Origin: Charina bottae
Lineage: Eukaryota; Chordata; Lepidosauria; Squamata; Charinaidae
Direction: 5' to 3'
DNA length: 64,000 bases
Assembly: GCA_023362775.1 (NCBI GenBank)
Contig: JALMGJ010000006.1
Coordinates: forward strand, 54,677,001 to 54,741,000
A program made the translations under genes and the position numbers. Positions 23,697 through 33,653 of the stretch are shown here, piece after piece. Position 1 is the first letter of the stretch, and the number at the start of each line of letters is the position of its first letter. The notes beneath the pieces are model-generated. The model had not been told where the DNA came from and ran no database searches. It saw only the letters and a program-made list of their open reading frames with translations.

Positions 23697-25250
23697 CAAG
23701 AGAAATTGAAAGAAATAACAGGATATTCAATGGAATAAAAAGTAAAATATTTGGGAGTATATTTAACAGCTAAAATGTTAAGTTGTTTAAGAATAACTAT
23801 ATTCCACTTTGGATGGATATTAAAAAAGATTTGGACCATTGGGAAAAATTGCAATTATCATTATTAGGTAGAATTTCAGCAATTAAAATGAATGTTTTGC
23901 CAAGAATTTTATATCTTTTTCAAACACTACCTATATTGGCATCAGAAGAACCTTTTAAACAATGGCAGCGAGATATTTCCAAGTTCATTTGGCAAGGGAA
24001 AAAACCAAGAGTAAAATATAAAGTTTTGCAAGACTCTAAAGAAAGAGGAGGACTAGGTCTGCCGGATTTGAAATTATATTATGCTGCCTGTTGCTTGGTT
24101 TGGATTAAAGAATGGATAGTTTTGAAAAATGAAAAATTATTGAATTTGGAGGGACATGAACTAAGACATGGATGCCATGGGTATTTGTGGTATGATAAAG
24201 TTAAAGTTAATGTAGATTTTAAAAATCACTATAGTAGAAGATCCTTGTTAAGAATTTGGAATAAATATAAACTAACTTTATGTTATAAAAGACCTTTATG
24301 GATCTCTACTCAAGAAGCATTCTATAGAACAGAAGTAAGAATTAAAGATAAATGGTTAACCTATAAAGATTTTTTAAAGAAAGAACAAGGACAATACATA
24401 ATTAAATCAATAGAAGAATTGGCATCAGAGGGATATACTTTTCAATGGCTTTCATATATGCAACTTGTAGAGAAATTTAAATCAGATAAGAAAGACTTTG
24501 AATTTGAACAAACCAAATCAGAATTCGAGATACAATTATGTGAAGCTGATGATCATCTAATTGCAAAAATGTATAAACTGTTGTTAAAAGGTGAAATGGT
24601 AGAGGAACAAGTTAAAGATTGTATGATTAAATGGGCTAAAGTATTGGTTATAATATTCAAATGCAACAATGGGAAGATATGTGGACTAAAGGACTAAAAT
24701 TTACTTTGTGCTATAATTTAAAAGAAAATTTTTATAAGATGATGTACAGATGGTATATGACCCCACAAAAACTCTCTAAAATGTATGGGAATGTTTCCAA
24801 CTTATGTTGGAAATGTAAAAAAAAAAGAGGGGTCTTTTTACCATATGTGGTGGACATGTGAGATTGCAAAGAAATTTTGGACTCAAATACATTCATTGAT
24901 GCAAAACATATTACAAATTCAAGTTCCATTTAAACCGGAATTTTTTTTGGGGGGGATAATTGATGGACAACTTGGGAAGCAATTTACAAGAATTATGCAA
25001 TATATGATTACAGCGGCAAGACTTATATATGCACAAAATTGGAAAAACCAGATCTTGCCTACGATACAAGATTGGATGTTAAAATTGATGGATATGGCAG
25101 AGAATGATAAATTGACATGTTTATTAAAAGAAAATTCAAATTATTATTTTCTTAAAGAGTGGAAACCATTAACTGACTATTTACAAGATGCGGGAGGAGC
25201 AAACCTTATATGGGGATTTGAAGATAAAAATATATATATTTTGATATAAT
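23697..25250 (+). pseudogene. L1 ORF2, C-terminal part
   Basis: The 304-residue frame 23783-24697 matches the region after the L1 reverse transcriptase: LQLSLLGRISAIKMNVLPRI, FIWQGKKPRVKY and ERGGLGLPDLKLYY are landmarks. The frame then shifts to 24661-24861 and again, at a run of A near 24820, to 24785-25249. The last part holds the cysteine-rich end: CWKC in one frame and HMWWTC plus FWTQIHSLM in the next. At least two frameshifts and no endonuclease or RT domain make it a dead fragment. Confidence 0.92.
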
Positions 25251-25508
25251 AGACAAGAAATGTTTTTTAATGTTTTATATAGACCTATCATGTAAAATAA
25301 AATTGTTAAATTACTATGACCAGAGACAAATCGGAAGTTGACTAATTTCTATGTTTCATCTTTATCTTTTTTCTTTTTGCTTTACTACACTTTTTTACTC
25401 TCTTTCTTTCTTTGATTTGTATTTCCATTTTCTTTTCTGTTTCAAACTTTTATCTATGTAAATTTAAAAACTAATAAAATTTATATAAAAAAGAAGCTTA
25501 ACAGTTCT

Positions 25509-26091
25509 GATATATCTGATTCTTTTAAAAGATTTCTTGACCTATGACCTACACACGAATGTCCAATTATCATTATTCATATATGAAAACAAGTAAGAAA
25601 AAGTTAAATTGTGGTGTTCATGATATTGTAGATCTTTGTGATGAGGAATTCATCCTTTCTTCATGTATGTTCATCTGATATAATCATAGGTCTTCACCCA
25701 ATACTATAATAGGACACAAACTTCATTTGATAACGTATTTTGAAAATGACCTCTCAACAGATGCAGCTGTTAGTGAATGTACAATATTGCACAGATACAA
25801 CAAGTGAAAAGAATGTGAAGTAGTTGTTTGGAGAAAGAAAGAGAGAGAGAGAGAGAGAGAGAAAGGGAGAGAATGTTACTTTTAAAGATAAACTGAAGGT
25901 ATTCCAAAACTGAGTATTTTTCTTGATGTTGATTATCTATTCGAAAATGAATAGATTTCAGACATCAGCTTAGCAGGATCAATGCTTCCCTCAAAGTGTG
26001 AACTGTGTGTGCAGTTTTGCATCCCATTTTAATGCTTTCATCATTGATTTTTGCTAATGAATTCACATTAAATTTGAAACTTCACATTATC
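25509..26091. other. no recognised feature except a (GA)n tract
   Basis: AT-rich sequence; a (GA)n run lies at 25834-25872. Confidence 0.5.
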
Positions 26092-26105
26092 AAATTATTA
26101 TTATT

Positions 26106-26141
<36 letters not shown>

Positions 26142-26375
26142 ACTAACATTTAAATTTATATGCCACCTGACTCCCAGTGACTCTGGACTGTTTAAAACAG
26201 TTCTAACAAGAAAACAAGAACAGACAAAAAGAAGGCTAAAGATGGCAGGATGACAAAACTGGATGGGAACAAAGGAAAACAACCCACATAGTCCAAAGGA
26301 GGCTTCAGTCATCCTTGCTAAAGGCTGGGCGAAGAGCCAGGTCTTCAAGACCTGGTAAATCTCTCATTTAACTAA
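26092..26375 (-). repeat. CR1/L2-like LINE 3' end with (GTT)n
   Basis: Read on the minus strand, the segment gives TTCAAGACCTGGCTCTTCGC, a spacer and CACTGGGAGTCAGGTGGCAT before an AAC-rich/ATT-rich tail. This is the terminal pattern of CR1/L2-like elements in squamates. A run of about 12 GTT units (26107-26141) belongs to the tail. No coding sequence remains. Confidence 0.7.
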
Positions 26376-26397
26376 GCAATTGTTTCATTCACTATAA

Positions 26398-26654
26398 CAG
26401 AGCTTTCCAAACTGTGTGTCGGGACACGTTAGTGTGTCGGCTGCAGTGTCTGGGTGTGTCGCGGCTGCTGCTGCCTCCGAGCCCTGCCAGGATTCCACAC
26501 AGGTCCTAGTGCCTGCCTTGTGCCTTGCTGCCTCCAAACCTACTGATTCCGTGCAGGTCCTAGTGCCTGTCTGGTGTCCTGCTGTAAGAGTGTGTCGCGA
26601 AATGATGCACGTCTAAAAAGTGTGTCACCAACATGAAAAGTTTGGAAAGCTCTG
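26398..26654. mobile_element. 257-bp hAT MITE with exact 8-bp target duplication
   Basis: Perfect 15-bp terminal inverted repeats CAGAGCTTTCCAAAC and GTTTGGAAAGCTCTG (26398-26412 and 26640-26654) are flanked by CACTATAA on both sides (26390-26397 and 26655-26662). CAG...CTG ends and an 8-bp duplication define the hAT superfamily. The interior repeats GTGTGTCG and GTGCCTG segments and codes nothing; the frame 26416-26616 is a chance frame. Confidence 0.93.
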
Positions 26655-26662
26655 CACTATAA

Positions 26663-27290
26663 CATGAAAGAACTCCATGCAAAATTTGTCTTTTAGGTCA
26701 AGTATGGGCTCATCTTCATTTCATCCAGAGAAAGTTTGTACCTTTTTTCACATAGTGATCTGGAAATTTCATCTGAATGTCTTCAAAAGTCTCAACAGTT
26801 TTTATTGCTTTTAGAAATCTTGAACTCTCTTCTCAGTCATAGATTCCAGAATGCTTTTCAGTAGTTCCTCTGCGACATCTAACTTCATATAACTCATGCA
26901 CTTTGCATAAGCTTGCTTATTTTATTCATGACAGGAAGTCATCAGATAACTATACTAAAAAGGACTGTGAATGACTATAACTCAGCCATGAGACCGTAGG
27001 CCTCAGCATAAATAATATTATCAAGGGTTGGGATGTTCAGCAATTCAGTAATTGAATTACAAATGTCAGAAGCTTCAGTACAGTACAGCTTTTTCAGTAT
27101 CAGTGTGACGTTTCCAATGGCATTTTCACTGCATGTTCCACAAACAAAGTCAGTATATTCTTTTAGTTGAAGATGCAGAAGATGATAAACTCTATGTATA
27201 TTTCCAAAATAAGTTGATGTTCTGATTGTGAACTATTGTTCCTGTAAATGGATCATTTTTGTTTAAATAGTCTCTCTACAGCTGTGACAT
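26663..27290. other. unassigned flank of the large PLE
   Basis: Unique-looking sequence. With 30184-30490 it forms the pre-insertion locus of the PLE. No reading frame of note. Confidence 0.4.
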
Positions 27291-27305
27291 ATGCTTTATC
27301 CAATT

Positions 27306-27360
27306 TTCTTAATGGAAACGTTTCGCTCCTTATCCAAGGGGCTTCTTCAGTCTGAGCAAA
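27306..27360 (-). ncRNA. hammerhead-like motif, left arm of large PLE
   Basis: On the minus strand: CUGAAGA, one extra A, a seven-pair stem II with one C-A mismatch closed by GGAU, then GAAACGUUUC. GAA plus the self-complementary ACGU and a following U fits a hammerhead with a minimal stem III. Flanking bases can form a short, bulged stem I. The extra A after CUGAAGA departs from the textbook core, so activity is not assured. Hammerheads in PLE terminal repeats are established. Confidence 0.55.
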
Positions 27361-27447
27361 GTTGGTAAGGGAATCCTAAATATGTTCCTAGGTAGCTGTG
27401 TGACCTTACACCTGGGGCTAGATCATGGTTATATTGAGATGTAATTT

Positions 27448-28680
27448 TTAAGTCCTTTTATCATCTAATGGAGGGTCGTTAAAAACACCATGCTGTTGTT
27501 GAGCTTCTGAAATGGTCTTAATCTTCCTAGGCACAGAAGACAACACGGGGAGGAAGATGGGGGAGAGTTTGTGCCTGAGGCCCCCACCTCTATTCAAGGA
27601 AGGATTTTCCAAGTTGGCATAAATGGATTCCTTGACCCCTCTCTCAAACCACCTATCTTCTCTGTCTAAAATGTGAACATTAATGTCCTCAAATGAGTGT
27701 CCTTTTTCTTTTAGATGAAGATAAACTGCTGACTCTGGTCCTGTGGTGTTATTTCTCCTGTGTTGTGCCATCCTCCTGTACATAGGTTGTTTGGTTTCTC
27801 CAATGTAGAGTTCAGAGCACTCCTCACTGCACTGGATTGCATAAACTACATTGCTTTTCTTATGTTTTGGAGTTTGATCTTTGGGGTGTACAAGCCTCTG
27901 TCTCAGTGTGTTGGTGGGTTTGAAATATACAGGTATGTGGTGTTTGCCAAATATCCGTTTTATCTTTTCAGACACGCCAGCCATGTAGGGAATGACCAGG
28001 TTCTTTCGTTTACTCTGAGTCTCAGCCCTATCTGTCGCTGTTTTAGGTCTGGTAGATTTAGATTTGGTGAAGGCCCAATTTGGATATCCACAGGCCTTCA
28101 GGGCTGTTCTCAGGTGCTGATTTTCATTCTTTTTGGAATCCATGGAGGTGGGGATGGTTTCTGCTCTGTGTGACAATGTCCTGATGACTCCTAGTTTGTG
28201 CTGCAGTGGATGGTGGGAGTCAAACATCAGATATTGATCTGTGTGTGTGGGTTTCCTGTAGATCCCTATTTCTAGCTTGCCACCGGTCCCAATGAGGACT
28301 TCACAGTCTAGGAATGCCAGTCTGTTGTCCTTGGTGTCTTCTCTGGTGAAGCTAATGTTGGCATCTATAGTGTTTATATGGTCCGTGAAGGCCTGTACTT
28401 CCTGGGCCTTGATTTTGACCCAGGTGTCATCCACATACCTAAACCAGTGGGTGGGCACCGTTCCCTGGAATGTGTTGAGTGCTTTCTTCTCCACTTCTTC
28501 CATGTATAAATTGGCCACAATGGGTGACACAGGAGAACCCATGGCACAGCCGTGTTTTTGTCTGTAAAAGTCACCTCTGTATGTGAAATAAGTGGTGTTA
28601 AGACACAGGTCCAGAAGATGGCAGATCTGGTTTGGGTTGAGATGGCTTCTCCTTTCCAGGGTGCTGTCCTCTTCTAGTCT
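27448..28680 (-). pseudogene. Penelope RT/GIY-YIG protein, left-arm copy (partial)
   Basis: The 364 residues from the ATG at 28542 are identical to residues 59-422 of the right-arm copy, and the frame remains open upstream to the end of the arm. Visible are the RT motif MGSPVSPIVANLY, the catalytic YVDD box about 36-39 residues after that ATG, and the C-terminal GIY-YIG domain. The part coding the first RT motifs is not in this arm. Identity over more than 1 kb with no coding decay points to a recent insertion or to sequence exchange between the arms. Confidence 0.92.
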
Positions 28681-29958
28681 CTTCCTGATGTGTCCTCCCT
28701 TTTCACCAGCATCCCCACCACTAGAAGACTAGAAGAGGACAGCACCCTGGAAAGGAGAAGCCATCTCAACCCAAACCAGATCTGCCATCTTCTGGACCTG
28801 TGTCTTAACACCACTTATTTCACATACAGAGGTGACTTTTACAGACAAAAACACGGCTGTGCCATGGGTTCTCCTGTGTCACCCATTGTGGCCAATTTAT
28901 ACATGGAAGAAGTGGAGAAGAAAGCACTCAACACATTCCAGGGAACGGTGCCCACCCACTGGTTTAGGTATGTGGATGACACCTGGGTCAAAATCAAGGC
29001 CCAGGAAGTACAGGCCTTCACGGACCATATAAACACTATAGATGCCAACATTAGCTTCACCAGAGAAGACACCAAGGACAACAGACTGGCATTCCTAGAC
29101 TGTGAAGTCCTCATTGGGACCGGTGGCAAGCTAGAAATAGGGATCTACAGGAAACCCACACACACAGATCAATATCTGATGTTTGACTCCCACCATCCAC
29201 TGCAGCACAAACTAGGAGTCATCAGGACATTGTCACACAGAGCAGAAACCATCCCCACCTCCATGGATTCCAAAAAGAATGAAAATCAGCACCTGAGAAC
29301 AGCCCTGAAGGCCTGTGGATATCCAAATTGGGCCTTCACCAAATCTAAATCTACCAGACCTAAAACAGCGACAGATAGGGCTGAGACTCAGAGTAAACGA
29401 AAGAACCTGGTCATTCCCTACATGGCTGGCGTGTCTGAAAAGATAAAACGGATATTTGGCAAACACCACATACCTGTATATTTCAAACCCACCAACACAC
29501 TGAGACAGAGGCTTGTACACCCCAAAGATCAAACTCCAAAACATAAGAAAAGCAATGTAGTTTATGCAATCCAGTGCAGTGAGGAGTGCTCTGAACTCTA
29601 CATTGGAGAAACCAAACAACCTATGTACAGGAGGATGGCACAACACAGGAGAAATAACACCACAGGACCAGAGTCAGCAGTTTATCTTCATCTAAAAGAA
29701 AAAGGACACTCATTTGAGGACATTAATGTTCACATTTTAGACAGAGAAGATAGGTGGTTTGAGAGAGGGGTCAAGGAATCCATTTATGCCAACTTGGAAA
29801 ATCCTTCCTTGAATAGAGGTGGGGGCCTCAGGCACAAACTCTCCCCCATCTTCCTCCCCGTGTTGTCTTCTGTGCCTAGGAAGATTAAGACCATTTCAGA
29901 AGCTCAACAGCAGCATGGTGTTTTTAACGACCCTCCATTAGATGATAAAAGGACTTAA
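28681..29958 (+). pseudogene. Penelope RT/GIY-YIG protein, right-arm copy (5' truncated)
   Basis: An uninterrupted frame of 422 residues from the ATG at 28690, open further upstream to the arm start. Domains: RT motif DVSSLFTSIP at the very start (an Asp of the catalytic site lies just before the ATG), GSPVSPIVANLY at about 60-71, catalytic YVDD at 94-97, a basic linker (about 210-250), then the GIY-YIG endonuclease with VVYAIQC near 290, ELYIGET near 302-308 and RRMAQHRR after it. A pair of Cys in front of YIG is typical of PLE endonucleases. Family proteins are several hundred residues longer at the N-terminus, so this is a truncated gene with intact downstream coding. The start codon is a convenience, not a supported start. 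Confidence 0.93.
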
Positions 29959-30046
29959 AAATTACATCTCAATATAACCATGATCTAGCCCCAGGTGTAA
30001 GGTCACACAGCTACCTAGGAACATATTTAGGATTCCCTTACCAACT

Positions 30047-30103
30047 TTGCTCAGACTGAAGAAGCCCCTTGGATAAGGAGCGAAACGTTTCCATTAAGAA
30101 AAT
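30047..30103 (+). ncRNA. hammerhead-like motif, right arm of large PLE
   Basis: CTGAAGA at 30056-30062, an extra A, stem II GCCCCTT/AAGGAGC (one C-A mismatch) with loop GGAT, GAAA at 30082-30085 and the palindromic ACGT. Stem I (GCTCAGA with TCCATTAAG) is weaker than in the 40-kb and 48-kb copies. Confidence 0.55.
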
Positions 30104-30183
30104 AGAAATCCAGTTGACATGATTCAAGCTACAGAAAATTCCACCTGGATGACTGAGAACCTTCATAGACATGCTTTATCCAA

Positions 30184-30490
30184 GTTACAGGCTGTGGAAT
30201 GAATTGGTCTTAACGGATTCAATGTCAGGTGAGCTTTCACCAGGATGATGTAGCTGTGGCATATCATTCTCATGCTCATGGCTACCCTTATGTTGATCAA
30301 ATTCAGCAGGAGGCCCTTCACCTGATTCTTGTGGGTCAGGAGCTATGCTTTCCCTGTCCTGAGTAACAGTATTATGAATTAATGTATCTAACTGTCTCAC
30401 TGTCTGTTTGACTCTGATCTGCTTGTTCCTCTTGCTTTCTTATTTGTTGCCCCAGATTATTAATGACATGATGCCATCTGAATGTCACGA
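30184..30490 (-). other. weak coding-like frame beside the PLE
   Basis: A 72-codon minus-strand frame (30185-30400) gives a polar sequence (NTVTQDRESIAPDPQ, SPDIESVKTNSFHSL) that ends two bases from the PLE target duplication. A pyrimidine run and CAG that could be a splice acceptor lie upstream on that strand near 30480-30495. It could be the tail of a host exon or processed pseudogene, or chance. No family recognised. Confidence 0.2.
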
Positions 30491-33400
30491 GAAAAAAAAA
30501 GTTCAAGGACTTAGTATCTACTAACAGTTCTCTGTATCAAATGTTGTCATACAAATATATTGGTGCAGCTGGCTGCTTGACTAAAGCGGGGAAGCTAGTA
30601 AACTGATCTTCCAAGTTTCATTTTTTAATTTGGTGAAACTATGTCAGAGTTGGGTGTCCTCAAACACAGGCCTCTGCACATTTGCAGTTTGCTCATTTCT
30701 GAAGTAATCACTGAAACTATATCCTTCATGCTAGAATTTCACAGGAAATTTTAATCAATCGGAAGGGAAAGTGCCACGGTGGTTTGACTCTTTCTTAGTG
30801 AATGTTCAGTATCTTTGCTTTTAAACACCAAATTAGATATTTGACTATGGATGGGGGCAGAGTGCTGAGATGAGATCATGCTGTGTCTTGAGCATTTTAT
30901 AGCAGCATGATAACTTCAGGGGATCAGCTGTGAACTCTTTTAACCAGTTTTCAGCATAGTAAATGGTGTTGGTATGGAAGTACCCTAATTAAGAAAGCAT
31001 AATAAGGGTGATGGACATTGAAAGAATTTGGAATCATAGTGTTTCTACTATTATTTAAAAATAGGCAAATGTTACTGCAGTATTTGCTACTCAGGTAATC
31101 ACCTCAAGAGATAAGGGTGCACATAAAACCTTTGTTCAGATTGACTTCTCCATCTGGGAGAAAGCACTGGAGAAGCTGAAGAAACACCATATTCTAACTT
31201 GCATCTTGCAGCTATCCATACAGTAGCACTAGTTAAGCCCTATTTAACAAGTCCGGGGGTAGGTCTATAGGAAACACCTGGTTTTAGTCCCTTCTTCCTT
31301 TAACGGAGCTGTCTTCTTCCTCATGTGACCTCTTCTGGCATGGAAATAAGGAATTTCCCTCTTCCCCACACTGCTGCACTCTTTGAGATTCCTATTCAAG
31401 CCCCTCCCACAATACCATTTAAAGGGAAAATATATCAGGCTTGGATTACTGCTGTCACAATAAAAGGCATATTCAGCTTTGTTAACCATGTAATTTAACA
31501 ACATTAATTACCTTATTTCTAAAACTGTTTTAATGTATAGCAAATTCCTTTCTCAGTTAAGAAAGAAAAATCAGAATCCAGCTCCGGTGTTTTCCCCCAC
31601 CTTCTCTCCTCTTCTCTCCTCTCCTCTTCTTTTCTTTTTTTTAAAAAAGCTGTGTTCCAGTGGAATTACATACAATACAGCAGTGCAATTTTTCACAGCG
31701 TGATAGGATTCTCTTTTGTTTTAGTTAAAATGGCTTCTCAACCACTTGAGTGCTACTAGAGGACTTGATCTATTATTTTTTACTGAAGTAGCCTGCTGGA
31801 GTGTAAAACAGTTCAAACCCTGGAGCAATTAGGATGACATCTTGCTAGATATACTATATACTATACAAAGTAACTGTAAAACACAGGTGGTTGGTACTCT
31901 GCCTTCTGTCAAGTGATACGTAATCCCCTTGGATATGGAATGAAATCCCGTTAGACTTATTGATGATAACAACAGGTTTATTCACCGACAAACTTTCAGA
32001 TGTACTAGCACTCTTGTAAAAGTGGCATTTTGCAATTTTTAAGCTATAATGATTGTGTGCAATTTTAAAAGCAGATAATTACACAGACTACATATGAAAA
32101 CACCTACATGGAGGAAAATGTATGTCTCTCTTGGGCTTCCCCGATATATGCTTACAAAATCAATTTAAGCAAAATGTGTTGTTTTATTTTTTTTAATCCA
32201 AAGATTACACTCACATTATTTATCATTCATAACTAGTAATGAATAATATTTCCAGGGAATCCACACAGCCTGACATTAAACCCTTTGAACTTAAGAAAGA
32301 TCTAATTTTACCAGTGAAAACATATCCAAAGTCCTTTCTTACATTCCTCATTGATGTATAAACAAGTACACACACACACACACACACACACACCAAATAT
32401 ATATGGTTTCTCATTGCTTAACCAGCCAATGTAAGCATTCTTTACTGGAGAAATATTTGTTATTCTTTGCTGTGAGAGGTAGAGGAAGCATTTGATCTTA
32501 AAAATTGAAGGATGGCCTTAGCTAAAGTGATAATCAATGTAAACATATAGAGTATACACACCATCTTCCTCTGCAAGGATTTTCTGACTCTTATATAGTG
32601 TATAGTCCACATGCACATTCTCCATCAATATAAGAGGTGTTAAACAATTTTCTAAACTTAAGCACTGCAGTATTTAGTTAGATCTTCTAGTTAGTCTTCA
32701 ATATATATGAAAAATATCAACATATAAATTATTACAGATGAGGAAATGACACCATTTATACTAATTGAATTTATACATTGCACTAATCCATGCTTGTTTG
32801 ATTTATTGAATAAACCTCAATTGGTTGAAACCAAAGTTTACAAACCACAGCAACTAAATTCACATAACACACTAAACCAAAACTAAACTATTTTATTGCC
32901 TAGTGCACTATATTATGTCAGTATATAGTGACTGGCATCATTATATTATTTAAAGGTATAGTGATAATGTTTTATCTATTTTTGAAAAGTCTCTGTATTC
33001 AAAAAATGAGAAGATGACACAGCATGTTGCTATATAGTCTAGATTTAATGATAAGCTTAACAATCAATTAACTTTATATAGTTATTTATAGTTATATGTA
33101 TCTTTTTTCCTGTTAATTAGGGTGGGATGTTTTTTGTTTTGTTTTGTATTTTACTCATTTAAAATAAATGTTTAAAACTTGTTGGTACTATATGCTGGCA
33201 AGAGTATCCTGGAACTAATGCACAGATTTCACCAGACAGATTTGAAATCCTCATTATTATTTTTTTAAAAAATATTGTAATTGTCTACAATAAAATGCCT
33301 CATTACTAATCCATGGGAATTTATGGGACTTCCAAGCTCAGAACATGCTTTCCATACAGGTACATACAAGTTTCATCCTTGGAATTTTCAGTTAGAAGGA

Positions 33401-33635
33401 TCAGACAGGTATGAAAGGTGCCTTTCTGAAAACCTGCAGAGGTGCTGATTCTTGTTATTGATATGAGTTAGAGTACTACAACTACCTGAATTGATACTTA
33501 AGGTACAGATTTATATTAGGCAATCCTGCTGACTCTTGTGCGCCCCTCATTTTTGTTAGATATATCATCCCTGTCTACCAAATTGCTCCCTTTATGGTGC
33601 AGAACAGAGGAGGGCTCAACTGGTGTTCCATCTTT
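30491..33635. other. no recognised gene; two simple tracts
   Basis: AT-rich unique-looking sequence. A pyrimidine-rich tract (CTCTCCTCTT units) lies at 31602-31642 and a (CA)n run at 32367-32393. Small frames at 31265-31504 and 32223-32414 have no recognisable domain; the second includes the CA run. Confidence 0.5.
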
Positions 33636-33653
33636 ATTTTGCTGCTATTATCT

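Larger units (their letters stand above)
20146..25491 (+). mobile_element. composite L1 LINE with target duplications
   Basis: An exact 17-bp direct repeat (AGAAGCTTAACAGTTCT, 20129-20145 and 25492-25508) bounds the whole unit. Order: GC-rich 5' untranslated start with hairpin-rich segments (20146-20400), long T-rich leader (to 21310), ORF1 piece (21322-21870), a second L1-derived stretch with its own 3' end (about 21880-23696), then the C-terminal part of ORF2 (23697-25250) and the final 3' end (CTAATAAAATTTATAT). The endonuclease and reverse transcriptase domains are absent, so the copy cannot be autonomous. Stops and frameshifts break all coding parts. Confidence 0.85.
27304..30170 (+). 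mobile_element. palindromic Penelope-like retroelement, large copy
   Basis: A 2867-bp insertion bounded by an exact 13-bp repeat (ATGCTTTATCCAA, 27291-27303 and 30171-30183). The left arm (27304-28680) is the reverse complement of the right arm (28724-30101); the loop is about 43 bp (28681-28723). Each arm carries the same coding region and the same terminal repeat. Right of the symmetric part come 69 further bases, ending in the 36-nt terminal extension (30135-30170) also seen in three other copies here. PLEs use a telomerase-like reverse transcriptase and a GIY-YIG endonuclease. The N-terminal part of the protein is missing from both arms. Confidence 0.95.

Noticed and set aside
27760..28173. 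137-residue plus-strand frame, with its mirror at 29233-29646
   Set aside because: Antisense shadow of the Penelope coding region, mirrored because the element is a palindrome.
27304..30170. Palindrome as an assembly or adapter artefact
   Set aside because: An artefactual fold-back would not be bounded by a 13-bp target duplication, nor would three further copies show the same border rules. Long-read confirmation would still be useful.
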